The notes below the pieces were generated by a model that searched no databases, had not been told where the DNA came from, and worked only from the letters and a program-made list of their open reading frames with translations. A program made the translations under genes and the position numbers. DNA of 64,000 bases from positions 186,001 to 250,000 of the forward strand of contig JADJGC010000002.1 of NCBI GenBank assembly GCA_016708315.1, read 5' to 3'. Positions within the stretch are counted from its first letter, which is position 1. Each line of letters begins with the position of its first letter. Positions 1 through 9,870 of the stretch are shown here, in pieces. Origin of the DNA: a bacterium (GTDB lineage: Bacteria > Zixibacteria > MSB-5A5 > CAIYYT01).

Positions 1-429
1 ATCGCTAACCTCGTCATTGGACACTCAAACGTCAAATCTCGCTCAGTGAGCTATGACCAGATGCACGACTACCCGGATGCCGTCGGCGCTATCGCTCTGG
101 CGAATTCTCGAACCGGCGGAACAGCCGTCATCCGCTCATCTCCTTTTAATACTGACCGCGAGGAAGCGCGCCGCAAGAGCATCTGCAGTTTGATTCGCAG
201 TCTTGGCGTCAAGGTCGCCGAAATTGGTGATGGCGTGGTGCTCGAGGGCCGCGAGCAACTCTCACCTGAAGCAATCAAAACCAACCAAGACCCAGTCTGT
301 TCTCTCATGGCAGCGGCAGCAACACTCGGAACGGTATCCAAGCTGGAAGTCGACGACCTATCTACCGCCAGCGCACGTTGGGGCGCAAACTTCGACCGAC
401 TGGTCGACTTGGTCACAACTCGCCCTTGA
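1..429 (+). CDS. EPSP synthase-like protein, C-terminal part
   Basis: The reading frame is open from the first base, so only the last 142 residues of the gene are seen. The fragment resembles the C-terminal half of 5-enolpyruvylshikimate-3-phosphate synthase, the shikimate-pathway enzyme. A DYPDAVGAIALA stretch is followed by TGGTAVI, a charged NTDREEARRKS helix where the family has KESDR, then LGVKVAEIGDGVVLEG and a final FDRLVDLV. The usual DHR motif reads DPV here, so the catalytic residues are not canonical. It may be a divergent AroA or a paralogue with the same fold. A GTG at 46 is an in-frame candidate start but lies inside the conserved fold. The next gene begins 24 bases downstream on the same strand. 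Confidence 0.5.
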   Translation: MANLVIGHSNVKSRSVSYDQMHDYPDAVGAIALANSRTGGTAVIRSSPFNTDREEARRKSICSLIRSLGVKVAEIGDGVVLEGREQLSPEAIKTNQDPVCSLMAAAATLGTVSKLEVDDLSTASARWGANFDRLVDLVTTRP

Positions 430-453
430 GGAATCACACCGTCCAGGTATTCC

Positions 454-1842
454 ATGACAGACAAAATCATTAATATCACCGAGGGTTCAATCCCGCGTCA
501 GGTGATTCGGCTCGCATGGCCGGCTGTCAGCGCGATGTTCTTCCGCACCGCATTGACAATCGTCAATGCAGTTTGGGTTGGTCGACTCGGATCGAATGAA
601 ATGGCCGCGGTCATAAGTTCGATGTTCGTCATCTGGATTCTCTTCAGCCTCTACGACATTGTTTGGACCGGAGCAGTCGCAGTTGTTTCCCGTTTCTATG
701 GCGCCCGCCAATTCGACACAGTCTCGCATGCGGCGCGCCAGGCAATTATCACGGGTGTCGCGGCGGCGATTCCCATTTCCATACTCGGCTGTATTTTTGC
801 CGGCGACATGTTTGCGATTATGCACACCGACAAGATCGTTTCTGACTTAGGCACGAGCTACTTACAGATTCTCTTCGGTGCGTCTGTCCTGATGATGCTG
901 CCCGAACTGTTTGCGTCGATATTTCGCGCTACCGGCGATACCAAAACTCCGCTAATGATCTCGACCGTTGTCACATTTACCAATATCATTCTCGACCCGC
1001 TTCTTATTTTCGGAATCGGTCCGTTCCCGCAAATTGGTGTGCCCGGAGCCGCGCTGGCGACAGTATTTTCATGGGTCGTTGGTTTGTCGCTTTTCATTGT
1101 TCTGATTCGCGGCGGACGCCTCACATTCAAGTTCAATTTCTCGCGGTTCGTCCGTCCTGACGGAAGAATGATCGGCGAACTAATCAAGATCGGCTCACCG
1201 CTCGCCGCCGCCGGTGTGACCTTTTCAGTCGTCTACTTGTTCATGAATCGAATTACCGCCAGTTTCGGTACCGAAGCAATCGCCGCGCTTGGAATTGGCA
1301 ACCGCTGCGAATCGATCTCATATCTTACTTGTTTCGGGTTCTCGCTCGCTGTATCGACATTGGTCGGCCAGAACCTCGGCGCAGGGAAACCGGAACGCGC
1401 CGCCAAGTCGGTTTGGTATGCGCTCCTATTCACCGGCATTTCTACCGGCGTAATCTCCCTGGCATTCCTGATGATTCCTCATGTCATCGCCTCTGGCTTT
1501 ATCAACGATCCTAAAGTCATTGTCATCGCGTCAGACTACTTGATGATTCTCGCGCTCTCGCAGACCTTCATGGCGATTGAGATAGTGATGGAGGGCGCGT
1601 TTACCGGCGCAGGGAATACTCTGCCCGCGATGATCGTCTCGCTGGTCGGATCGTTTGCGCGCTTCCCATTGGCGTTATATATTTGTCATGACCTCGGCGT
1701 CGGAGTCAACGGTGTGTGGTGGTCAATCACCTTGACGACCATTGTCAAAGGAATCGCGCTGTTAATCTGGTTCAGCCGTGGAAAATGGAAGTCCAAACAG
1801 ATTCGCGTTAGTGCAAGTACTGACGCCCTCCAGCAAGGCTAG
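454..1842 (+). CDS. MATE family efflux transporter
   Basis: This 462-residue integral membrane protein has about twelve hydrophobic segments in two homologous halves, the normal size and layout for MATE (NorM/DinF-like) cation-coupled multidrug exporters. Family-like features are the N-terminal IPRQVIRLAWPAV, the FRATGDTKTP turn after the first half, and matching stretches in the second half (LVGQNLGAGKPERA and EGAFTGAGNTLPA). Export of organic cations or other small molecules is expected from the family; the substrate cannot be read from the sequence. The ATG follows the preceding gene by 24 bases, with only a weak AGG upstream. The end is intact, with a short polar tail. Confidence 0.93.
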   Translation: MTDKIINITEGSIPRQVIRLAWPAVSAMFFRTALTIVNAVWVGRLGSNEMAAVISSMFVIWILFSLYDIVWTGAVAVVSRFYGARQFDTVSHAARQAIITGVAAAIPISILGCIFAGDMFAIMHTDKIVSDLGTSYLQILFGASVLMMLPELFASIFRATGDTKTPLMISTVVTFTNIILDPLLIFGIGPFPQIGVPGAALATVFSWVVGLSLFIVLIRGGRLTFKFNFSRFVRPDGRMIGELIKIGSPLAAAGVTFSVVYLFMNRITASFGTEAIAALGIGNRCESISYLTCFGFSLAVSTLVGQNLGAGKPERAAKSVWYALLFTGISTGVISLAFLMIPHVIASGFINDPKVIVIASDYLMILALSQTFMAIEIVMEGAFTGAGNTLPAMIVSLVGSFARFPLALYICHDLGVGVNGVWWSITLTTIVKGIALLIWFSRGKWKSKQIRVSASTDALQQG

Positions 1843-1862
1843 ACGCATATCGAGTTTGCCCT

Positions 1863-2544
1863 ATGAAGAAGGTCGCATACATAACCCACAAAGATTGCCT
1901 GCTTCACACCTGCGACGGCCACCCTGAAAACGCACAGCGTATGCTCGCGCTCGACAAAGCCATCTATGCAACCGGACTAATCAAAAGCCTCACAGAACTT
2001 GAACCGCGCCCGGCTACAGTGGAAGAGCTTGAGCTAAACCACGATCACGACTACGTAAGATCAGTTCTGCGTCTCAAACCCGAAGGATTGCGCCTGCTTG
2101 ATGCCGATACATACATCAATCGCGACTCAGCAAATGCAGCAATGCTCGCTTATGGTGCAGGTCTGCAGGCAGTAGAGCTTGTAACCAAAGGCGAATTTGA
2201 CCGCGCCTTTTGCTGTGTCCGGCCGCCGGGGCACCACGCTTTGCGCGATCGTTCGATGGGGTTCTGCCTATTCAACAACATTGCCGGTGCAGCCCGATTC
2301 GCACGCCAACATTGCGGGGTAACACGAGTCGCGATCATCGACTTCGATGTTCACCACGGCAATGGCACGCAGGACTCGTTCTACGATGACCCAGGCGTTC
2401 ATTTCACAAGCATTCACCAATGGCCGTTCTATCCTGAATAAACATTGCGCTGGCCGAATCGTCTCGTTTCTTGAGGGCGGATATGATCTTGACGCGCTTG
2501 CACGTTCCGGATGCGAGCATCTGAAAGGACTATTGAATGAGTAA
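1863..2544 (+). pseudogene. histone deacetylase/AcuC-like amidohydrolase, internally deleted and frameshifted
   Basis: The first 192 residues (ATG at 1863) are a good class II HDAC-like deacetylase N-terminal part, with HPENAQRM, RPPGHHA and the zinc-site stretch DFDVHHGNG. Translation stops at 2441 right after SIHQWPFYPE. A second frame then carries the family C-terminus, with NKHCAGRIVSFLEGGYDLDAL up to a stop at 2544. Compared with typical members of about 300 residues, roughly 80-90 residues are missing between the parts, including the GFDAH region that supplies the third zinc ligand. The product would be inactive as read. The two frames imply a lost length of 3n+2 bases. It overlaps the start of the next gene by 8 bases. 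Confidence 0.85.
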
Positions 2545-3310
2545 GAAATTCTGTCGCATCGCAGTCGACGGCAAACCGACTTGGGGATTGGTCGAAGGTG
2601 ATCAAATTGTCATCATCGAAGGCGATCTATTTTCGACCCACACTGTAACCAAGAAAACCGTGCCGCTCGCGGGTGCGCGACTTCTGGCACCGGTAACACC
2701 AACCAAGATCGTCTGCGTCGGGTTGAACTATGCCGATCATGTCAAAGAGAGCCAGTCAGCCAATGCCATCCCCGAAGAGCCTGTAACATTCATGAAACCG
2801 CTCACTGCATTGATCGGCCCCGAGGATATAATTCGCATGCCGCTGGCCAGCAAGCGCGTGGATTACGAAGGTGAAATCGGAGTTGTTATTGCCAAGACTT
2901 GTCGCAAACTCTCTCCGGAACAGATTGCGGAAAATATCTTCGGCGTTACTTGCGTCAACGATGTCACCGCTCGCGATCTTCAGAAGAAGGATGTCCAGTG
3001 GACTCGCGGCAAAGGGTTCGATACATTCTGTCCCGTCGGTCCGTACCTGGTGACCGACTTGGACTACCTGTCATTGAATGTCTCCTCGCGGCTCAACGGC
3101 GAAACACGGCAGTCCTCAAATAGCAAGAACATGATATTCGCGATTCCTCAACTTGTTTCGTTCATGAACCACGTGATGACGCTCAATCCGGGCGATCTGA
3201 TCGTGACCGGTACACCGGAAGGTGTGGGTCCGATGTCAGACGGCGCAACAGTCGAAATCGAAGTTGAAGGCATTGGAATACTGCGGAACTACGCCAAGCT
3301 CGATTCGTAA
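2537..3310 (+). CDS. fumarylacetoacetate hydrolase family protein
   Basis: This 257-residue protein has the FAH fold. A short N-terminal domain is followed by the conserved CVGLNYADHVKE, the metal-binding DYEGEIGVVI and CVNDVTARD segments, KGFDTFCPVGP, and TGTPEGVGP near the C-terminus. Family members are magnesium-dependent hydrolases, decarboxylases or isomerases of beta-diketo acids, such as 2-hydroxyhepta-2,4-diene-1,7-dioate isomerase or acylpyruvate hydrolase. Which reaction this one performs cannot be told. The length is normal and the motifs are intact. Its ATG overlaps the end of the broken deacetylase gene, so the two were probably cotranscribed. Confidence 0.9.
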   Translation: MSKKFCRIAVDGKPTWGLVEGDQIVIIEGDLFSTHTVTKKTVPLAGARLLAPVTPTKIVCVGLNYADHVKESQSANAIPEEPVTFMKPLTALIGPEDIIRMPLASKRVDYEGEIGVVIAKTCRKLSPEQIAENIFGVTCVNDVTARDLQKKDVQWTRGKGFDTFCPVGPYLVTDLDYLSLNVSSRLNGETRQSSNSKNMIFAIPQLVSFMNHVMTLNPGDLIVTGTPEGVGPMSDGATVEIEVEGIGILRNYAKLDS

Positions 3311-3396
3311 CATCTATGTCTCGCAGGCTATTGCGACAGACCGCGGCATTATCTGAATCCTTGCGAATTAGCCAAGAGAGTTATTAACTGTCTGCT

Positions 3397-6300
3397 GTGA
3401 AACACGCGCACTTCATTCTATTTCTGCTTATTCTGTTCAGCGGAATTTCCGGCGCCAATGCCGGACGAATCCGCTACGAAGGCTCCGACCAGCTCAAGTC
3501 CTCGCAAACTCCCGATGGCACGATTATCGAGTTCATCGGCAATGTCCGGTTCGTCAAAGATTCCAGTAATCTGTCTTCCGACTATGCCGTCCTCTATGAA
3601 TCAAAGCAATTCGTTCGCCTTCTTGGCAATGTCCGCATACGCCAGCCCCAACAGACTCTAGGCGCCGATAGCCTGCACTTCGATCAGAAAACCGAGATCA
3701 CCAAAGCCTGGGGACAGGTTGTTGTCGAAGACCAACAGCGCCATGTCCGCGTAACGGGTACACAGGGTATCTTTCTTGAAAAGGAAGAAGCCATGTTCAT
3801 GACCGGAGCCCCGCAGTTGATCGTCGACTATGACATGCAGCGCATACCGACAATCATCAATGCCGACACTATCCAGTTCTTCGCTGCCGCTGATCAGGTC
3901 ATTGCTGTCAGCAACGTCATCATCAAGCAGGGAAGTCTCAATGCCGAATCGGATTCCGCTGAGGTTTTCTCCGGCGGTGAAGAAATCTCGTTGTTTGGCA
4001 ATGTCCGCGCCTCCCAGCACAATTCCGAACTGACCGGCAAACAGATGATTATCAAATCGCAGGAAAAGAATCTCGAGAAAATCGAAGTATATGGCGGCGG
4101 CGAAGCAGTCTTCCGGCAACTGGCGAAGACCAGTTTCGAAAACGACTCGTTGATCTTCAACGAAAGCAGATTGACCGCTGACCGCATCGACTTCTTCTTC
4201 GCCAATGACCTGCTCCATCTGATCAAAGCGCAGGGCAACAGCTACACTTACTACACTCCTGCTCCCGAAGATACAACCGCCAGCGGCACCAATATTGCCT
4301 CCGGTGATTCAACCACGCTGTTGTTTCTAAATGCGGAATTATCCGAAGTCAAAGTCGTCACTTCGGCAGAAGGCATCTACATGAATCCCGTCGGATTTGA
4401 TTCGACCGGCACCGTCGCCCTGATTGATACAATTGCTTACAAAGCTGATCGCATACATTTCAAAATCGCCGAGCGACTAATCAAACTCGAACAGACCGCG
4501 CAGGTCAAACAGCAGACAATCACGCTCGATGCCCACAAGATTGACTATGACCTCAACACCAAAATTGTCTTCGCCTACGCCGAACCCGACACCATTCCCG
4601 GGAAATTCAAACCGCTCACCTTAACTGATCGCACTGAAGCTATCACCGGCGAGGAACTGGTTTACAATCTCAGCGACCGCCGCGGCAAAATCAAAAAAAG
4701 CCGAACCAAGTTGGAGCAGGCATTTTACTCCAGCAATGTCCTGCGCAAAGAGGAAGAAGACGAACTGCTTGTCAAGGACGGCACTTACACGACTTGCGAG
4801 GACCCGGACCCGCATTTTCACTTCCAGTCTTCCAGTATGAAGTTGGTGACTAACGACAAGGTTTTCGCGAGACCTGTCGTGCTGTACATAGAATCCTTGC
4901 CGGTCTTGGCATTGCCGTATTTTGTGTTTTCGATCAAGAAAGAACGACACTCCGGATTCCTGCCACTGCAGTTCGGTAATTTCGAGCGCGGTTCGCGTTT
5001 CGTAAATAACGTAGGCTATTATTGGGCGGTAAATGACTATTGGGACTTGAAAACCTCGATGGACATTTCCGATATCGGCCTCAAATTCAACTCCGGTGTG
5101 CGCTATGCGTTGCGATACAAGTTAGCCGGTTCGGTGTCAGCATCGTATGCGCGCGAGACGGTCTATTCCGGAATCAACCGCGGACGCCGGACGCGTGGAC
5201 AATTATCATTTACTCACAGCCACACAATAGATCCAACTCTAACCATGTCGGGAAGCGGCACCTTTGTGTCGGACAAGAGCTACTTCACCGACTTCTCAAC
5301 TGATTTGGACGAGCGACTCGACCGTCAACTTCGTTCACAGTTCAGCATCTCCAAGCGATGGGAATCCGCTTCGTTTACAGCGGCAGTCGACCAGACCAAG
5401 GATTTGGACAACAACGCCCATTCGGAACGTCTGCCGTCGTTACGCTTTTCGCGACCGCAGCGACCGCTCTTCGGCACACCTGTCAAAGCGCTCGACAAGC
5501 GCTGGTTCCACGACATTTACGTGTCATACGACAACTCGCTCATAAACTCGCAGAGCAAGTCGGTACTTAGCAGCGGCGCAGCAACCCGGCGAAAGTATGC
5601 AGCATTCGACCAGAATTTGAGGTTCAATGCTCCGCTCAAGGCAGGTGGAATTTTCACGGTGTCACCTTCGGTTTCTCTTCGCGATGACTGGTACTACTTG
5701 CCGTACTCCGATCAAGCCGACAGTCTCGACTTACAGACCAATTCACTTCATAGCCGCCAGACTTGGAACGCCGCTATCGGACTCTCAACCAATTTGTATG
5801 GCACAGTTGCACCAAATGTCCTTGCGATCACCGGATTACGCCATGTGATTACGCCTTCTGCCAGCTTCAATTACCAGCCCGAAATCAACCGCAACCGGGA
5901 GTATGCATCTTTCACCGGTTTTGGCAGCTCCGGGGGTGAATCGAAGAACGTCAGCTTCCGATTAGCAAATCAATTCCAGATGAAGTATCTGAAGGACGAA
6001 AAAGAACAGAAAGTTACATTCCTCAACTACGATGTCTCAGCGAGCTACGATTTCGTTCGCGACGAACGCCGCTGGTCTGATGTCAGCTCCAGTCTTCGTG
6101 CGCCGACGGTCAAAAACCTCACGCTCCAAATATCCATGACACATGACCTCTACAATCCATCGACCGGCGAATTGCGTTGGTGGAGTCCGTATTTGAAGAG
6201 CATGAGCATCAACACTGGCTACAGCGGCTCATTCAGTATTCCAGTTGGGAAACCAACTGATGCGGTCGATGAAGAAACCGGCTCCAGCATTGGTCGCCGG

Positions 6301-6648
6301 TTAGTGCAGTACACGATTTCTCAGCGTTACACTGAGACACGCACATCGACGCGGACGACAATATCCAACTGGGTCGATTTTGCAGCGCAATTCTCAATTA
6401 CCAAGAACTGGCGTATCAGCTATCGCCAGAATTACAATGTGCGCGAGCGCGAAAGCACCGAAAAAGTCGTTGAACTTCACCGCGACCTACACTGCTGGGA
6501 AGGCACTTTTACCTGGATTCCCGACGGTTCTCGGCAAGGTTACTACTTCAAGTTAAGCGTCAAACAGCTACCCGACATCAAGTTCGAGAAGTCGGAAAGC
6601 GGAATTCGCGATGCCTTGTTTGGCGGAATCTCCGCCTTCCAGCAGTAA
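3397..6648 (+). CDS. lptD: LptD-like outer-membrane LPS assembly protein
   Basis: This 1083-residue protein (GTG start) has a signal peptide ending near SGANA. It is followed by about 430 residues of OstA/LptA-like beta-jellyroll repeats (motifs such as GNVRF, GNVRI, GDSLHF and ADTIQF) and then a long beta-rich region to the C-terminus typical of the LptD barrel. LptD receives lipopolysaccharide from LptA and inserts it into the outer leaflet with LptE. A CEDPDPHFHF segment near residue 467 matches the conserved start of the barrel domain in divergent LptD proteins. It is longer than the E. coli protein (about 784 residues) because of the extended OstA part. LptE is not seen nearby. LolA and BamD homologues downstream support a general envelope-assembly context. 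Confidence 0.8.
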   Translation: MKHAHFILFLLILFSGISGANAGRIRYEGSDQLKSSQTPDGTIIEFIGNVRFVKDSSNLSSDYAVLYESKQFVRLLGNVRIRQPQQTLGADSLHFDQKTEITKAWGQVVVEDQQRHVRVTGTQGIFLEKEEAMFMTGAPQLIVDYDMQRIPTIINADTIQFFAAADQVIAVSNVIIKQGSLNAESDSAEVFSGGEEISLFGNVRASQHNSELTGKQMIIKSQEKNLEKIEVYGGGEAVFRQLAKTSFENDSLIFNESRLTADRIDFFFANDLLHLIKAQGNSYTYYTPAPEDTTASGTNIASGDSTTLLFLNAELSEVKVVTSAEGIYMNPVGFDSTGTVALIDTIAYKADRIHFKIAERLIKLEQTAQVKQQTITLDAHKIDYDLNTKIVFAYAEPDTIPGKFKPLTLTDRTEAITGEELVYNLSDRRGKIKKSRTKLEQAFYSSNVLRKEEEDELLVKDGTYTTCEDPDPHFHFQSSSMKLVTNDKVFARPVVLYIESLPVLALPYFVFSIKKERHSGFLPLQFGNFERGSRFVNNVGYYWAVNDYWDLKTSMDISDIGLKFNSGVRYALRYKLAGSVSASYARETVYSGINRGRRTRGQLSFTHSHTIDPTLTMSGSGTFVSDKSYFTDFSTDLDERLDRQLRSQFSISKRWESASFTAAVDQTKDLDNNAHSERLPSLRFSRPQRPLFGTPVKALDKRWFHDIYVSYDNSLINSQSKSVLSSGAATRRKYAAFDQNLRFNAPLKAGGIFTVSPSVSLRDDWYYLPYSDQADSLDLQTNSLHSRQTWNAAIGLSTNLYGTVAPNVLAITGLRHVITPSASFNYQPEINRNREYASFTGFGSSGGESKNVSFRLANQFQMKYLKDEKEQKVTFLNYDVSASYDFVRDERRWSDVSSSLRAPTVKNLTLQISMTHDLYNPSTGELRWWSPYLKSMSINTGYSGSFSIPVGKPTDAVDEETGSSIGRRLVQYTISQRYTETRTSTRTTISNWVDFAAQFSITKNWRISYRQNYNVRERESTEKVVELHRDLHCWEGTFTWIPDGSRQGYYFKLSVKQLPDIKFEKSESGIRDALFGGISAFQQ

Positions 6649-6759
6649 TCTGGATGGTCTCTCCCGAACTCATGCCCGGTAGGATCACAGCCAACAGGGA
6701 AGTCGTCATTCATTAGTCAAAACAAGGCAAACACACGAAAAACCTTGATTTTATTATTG

Positions 6760-6788
6760 TTGACCTAAGGCTTAATCAGCCCTAAATT
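6760..6788 (+). promoter_or_regulatory. candidate sigma-70-type promoter of ftsK
   Basis: TTGACC at 6760-6765 and TAAATT at 6783-6788 are separated by 17 bases. The predicted transcription start falls at about 6795, which is the first base of the ftsK ATG. There is no Shine-Dalgarno-like sequence in front of that ATG, so a leaderless transcript is possible. The call is by eye only. Confidence 0.4.
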
Positions 6789-6794
6789 CGCTGT

Positions 6795-9224
6795 ATGGGT
6801 GTAAAGTCCTACTTCCAGGAAGGTTCCCGCAAGGAAATACTCGGCTTCATGATCATCGTGTTCGCCGTTTTTGTGTTTATTTCGCTGGCGAGCCACGATA
6901 AGCTCGATATCACCAAATTTGAGCGCCCGGTAGTCGAAGAAAGTCCCGACTATTTGATCAGCGAGGGTGACTATCTCAACGAAGAAGAAGTTGTCAATGA
7001 AGATGGTACAACTGAGCCGGTCGAATACGACCGCAGTCTATCATTCTCTGAGCTTCTCGATGTCCATGTCGAAAATCAGGCAGGCTTGGTCGGCGCCGGA
7101 GTTTCTGAGTATGTCCTTCGCATACTGGGCCGAAGTTCATTCATCCTGACACTCGTGCTGATGGTCATCGGCTGGCGCTTGCTATTCCAATATGAAAACA
7201 ACTGGCTGCGAAACAAGTTGCTTGAAGTATTCCTTTTTGTCTTTGTAATCGGCACGATTTTCAGCCTGTTCGATCTGGACAACCCGCAAATCAGTTCTAC
7301 GTTAACCGAAAGCCTCGCCGGCAGCATCGGCTGGACTTTGGCAAAAGTATCTCGCTCTCTCTTTGCAGTTGCAGGTGGATTCGCCATTTTGGGCGCCGCC
7401 GCGATATTTCTTCTATTCACAATAATTCCGTTCCGACCTGGATCGATACGCAAAGGCATCGATACTACCGTTGCAGTCGCTGGGCGTTCCTCCAAGACCG
7501 CCGCCGTCCATCTCCATGAGCAATCCCGGAGCTGGTGGCCGAGCCTCAAGGCTCTCTTCCATCGTGAGCCCAAAGTATATGACGCAGAGCCGGAAGAAAC
7601 CAAGCAAGTCAAGCCTGCTCCTGCTCAACCTGAAGTAGACTTCGACGAACAACTTCAACAGGCAGAGTCGAAGATAGTCAAGGCTCAACGCAAGGAACCT
7701 GAGCAGTTGCCGCTTTCGCTCGATGACGTGCAAGAAAAGCGCGGCAAACTTCGCTTCACCAGCAAAGCGTCGCGAGTAACGAAAGACGGCTACACATTTC
7801 CAGCCCTGGACATATTGCAGGTTCCGCCTTCGAATGAACCGACGGTCTCACCCGCCGATTTGGAAGAAACAGCCGCCGCCCTGCTATCGACTTTGAATAC
7901 ATTCGATGTCGAAGTGATTCCCGGCAGCTTGGAGAAGTACCCCGGGCCAATTATCACGCGCTTCGAATTCAAGCCTGCGCCGGGCATCAAGATCAACCAG
8001 ATTGTCAACCTCGCCGACGATTTGGCACTGGCGCTCAAAGCATCGCGTATTCGAATCATCGCTCCGGTACCCGGCAAGTCGGCTGTCGGTGTTGAGATTC
8101 CCAACCGCAAGGCGCAGAAAGTCTATATCCGCGAGATATTGCAGTCTGACGCCTACCAGCGCGGAAAATACAAACTCCCCTTGGCTCTCGGCAAGACCAC
8201 CATGGGACAGCCGTTCGTAGTCGACTTGGCGCGGATGCCGCATCTTCTGATAGCGGGTTCCACCGGCTCAGGCAAATCGGTCTGCTTAAATACAGTCATC
8301 ACAAGTTTGATCTATAAGCACACGCCAAAAACATTGCGCTTCATCTTCATCGATCCGAAAATTCTCGAATTGTCAGTCTACGGCGAAATTCCGTTCCTCG
8401 CTCGTCCGGTCGTGACCAAGCCCAAAATGGCGGAGTCAGTTCTTGCCGGAGCTGTCAATGAGATGGAAGAGCGCTACAAACGTCTTGCAACGCAGTCAGT
8501 GCGTTCGCTCGACGACTACAACGCCAAAGTTCCGGAAGCCGACAGACTACCGTACTTGCTGATCGTCGTCGACGAATTGGCAGATATGATGATGTCCGGT
8601 TCTGCCGGCAAGATAGAGCTTCTGATTACCCGTCTCGCACAGATGGCTCGCGCAGTCGGAATCCACTTGATTCTCGCTACTCAGAGACCGTCGGTGGACG
8701 TCATTACCGGTTTGATCAAAGCCAACTTCTCGTCGCGAATTGCCTTCCAGGTTGCATCCAAGGTTGACAGCCGGACTATTCTCGATGCCAACGGTGCCGA
8801 GAAACTCCTCGGTAACGGCGATATGTTGCTGCTTTTGGCCGGTGAGCCGGAGCCGCTGCGCATCCACGGTGCTTACGTCTCTTCGCAGGAGACTGAATCG
8901 CTGGTCGGATTCTTCAAAGAAACCGCCCCCGAGATTCAACCGCTTCAGGCATTCTCCGAGGAAAACGAAAAAGCCCTCGTCGAACGCAACAACCACGACG
9001 TGCTTCTGCCCGAAGCTACCGAATTGGTTATTCGCCACAAGCAGGGTTCTGTTTCGCTGCTTCAACGCCGGTTAGGAATCGGCTACCAAAGAGCCGCACG
9101 TATTATGGATCAGCTTGAAGCCACCGGAATCGTCGGACCTTATGACGGATCCAAAGCCCGCGAAGTCCTGGTCGACAAATCATACCTCGACCAGATGATG
9201 AAAAAAGATAAACCATCAGCTTAA
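6795..9224 (+). CDS. ftsK: DNA translocase FtsK/SpoIIIE
   Basis: This 809-residue protein has four or so membrane segments in the first 220 residues, a charged linker (about 230-330), the beta domain with KYPGPIITRFEFKPAPG, and the RecA-like motor. The motor carries Walker A GSTGSGKS near residue 490 and Walker B LLIVVDELADMM near 590. The C-terminal winged-helix gamma domain (SVSLLQRRLGIGYQRAARIMDQLE) normally reads polar KOPS/SRS sequences. FtsK pumps chromosome ends through the division septum and activates XerCD at dif. An acidic insert of about 50 residues (rich in E, D and Y) lies between the first two hydrophobic segments. No SD is visible at the ATG. Confidence 0.95.
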   Translation: MGVKSYFQEGSRKEILGFMIIVFAVFVFISLASHDKLDITKFERPVVEESPDYLISEGDYLNEEEVVNEDGTTEPVEYDRSLSFSELLDVHVENQAGLVGAGVSEYVLRILGRSSFILTLVLMVIGWRLLFQYENNWLRNKLLEVFLFVFVIGTIFSLFDLDNPQISSTLTESLAGSIGWTLAKVSRSLFAVAGGFAILGAAAIFLLFTIIPFRPGSIRKGIDTTVAVAGRSSKTAAVHLHEQSRSWWPSLKALFHREPKVYDAEPEETKQVKPAPAQPEVDFDEQLQQAESKIVKAQRKEPEQLPLSLDDVQEKRGKLRFTSKASRVTKDGYTFPALDILQVPPSNEPTVSPADLEETAAALLSTLNTFDVEVIPGSLEKYPGPIITRFEFKPAPGIKINQIVNLADDLALALKASRIRIIAPVPGKSAVGVEIPNRKAQKVYIREILQSDAYQRGKYKLPLALGKTTMGQPFVVDLARMPHLLIAGSTGSGKSVCLNTVITSLIYKHTPKTLRFIFIDPKILELSVYGEIPFLARPVVTKPKMAESVLAGAVNEMEERYKRLATQSVRSLDDYNAKVPEADRLPYLLIVVDELADMMMSGSAGKIELLITRLAQMARAVGIHLILATQRPSVDVITGLIKANFSSRIAFQVASKVDSRTILDANGAEKLLGNGDMLLLLAGEPEPLRIHGAYVSSQETESLVGFFKETAPEIQPLQAFSEENEKALVERNNHDVLLPEATELVIRHKQGSVSLLQRRLGIGYQRAARIMDQLEATGIVGPYDGSKAREVLVDKSYLDQMMKKDKPSA

Positions 9225-9243
9225 AGTGATAGTATAAGTCAAT

Positions 9244-9870
9244 ATGCTTCTACGAATTATCTCTATATGCCTAATTGCGGTCGGTGCGACCTTCGCGACA
9301 ACCGCCCATGAGATTGTCGAAAAGACCGAAGCAATCTATGCAAAGAACAAGACATTCTCAGTCAAATTCACTCAGACCGTCTCAGCCGGCGATTTTTTCG
9401 ACGATGACAAGACTTCAGGTACCATGTTGTTGTCATATCCGAATAAGTTCCGAGTCGAGACTCCGGAGCAAACTTTGACCTCGGATGGCGATTCTCTTTG
9501 GACGTACTCCGTTGAAAACAAACAAGTTACGATTGAGTCAATGATTGGGCTCGAGGATGTCGTAACACCGGCAGACTATCTATTCCGCTTTAAGGAGCAT
9601 TACGACCTGACTTACGATTCTACTGAAACGATAGCAAAGCGCTCTTGCCATAAGCTGTCGCTCAAGTCCAAGAATGACAATGAATACGTGCGATCAATGA
9701 AAGTGTTTATTGACATGGAGACGTCACTCGTGCGTCGCGTGATCTATCGCGATCTAAACGACAACAACATCACTTTGGACTTCGCCGATTGGAAACTTGG
9801 TGCCGAAATCGACCCTAAGGAGTTTAGATTTAGAACCCCGTCCGGTGTTGAGGAGGTTCGTGTACCTTGA
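9244..9870 (+). CDS. lolA: LolA-like outer membrane lipoprotein carrier
   Basis: This 208-residue protein has a signal peptide (cleavage near ATFATTAHE). It is followed by a LolA/LolB-type open beta barrel: KTFSVKFTQTVSAGDFF, SGTMLLSYPNKFRVETP, LTSDGDSLWTYSVENKQVTI and LTPADYLFRF-like elements. LolA shuttles lipoproteins across the periplasm from the LolCDE complex to the outer membrane. No LolB is seen, as in many non-proteobacterial lineages. It starts 19 bases after ftsK, the same neighbour order (ftsK-lolA) as in many Gram-negative genomes. Its end overlaps the rimO start by four bases, which suggests translational coupling. Confidence 0.85.
   Translation: MLLRIISICLIAVGATFATTAHEIVEKTEAIYAKNKTFSVKFTQTVSAGDFFDDDKTSGTMLLSYPNKFRVETPEQTLTSDGDSLWTYSVENKQVTIESMIGLEDVVTPADYLFRFKEHYDLTYDSTETIAKRSCHKLSLKSKNDNEYVRSMKVFIDMETSLVRRVIYRDLNDNNITLDFADWKLGAEIDPKEFRFRTPSGVEEVRVP

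Noticed and set aside
3658..4218. 186-codon minus-strand frame within lptD
   Set aside because: It is the reverse of OstA-repeat coding sequence and lacks any recognisable feature.
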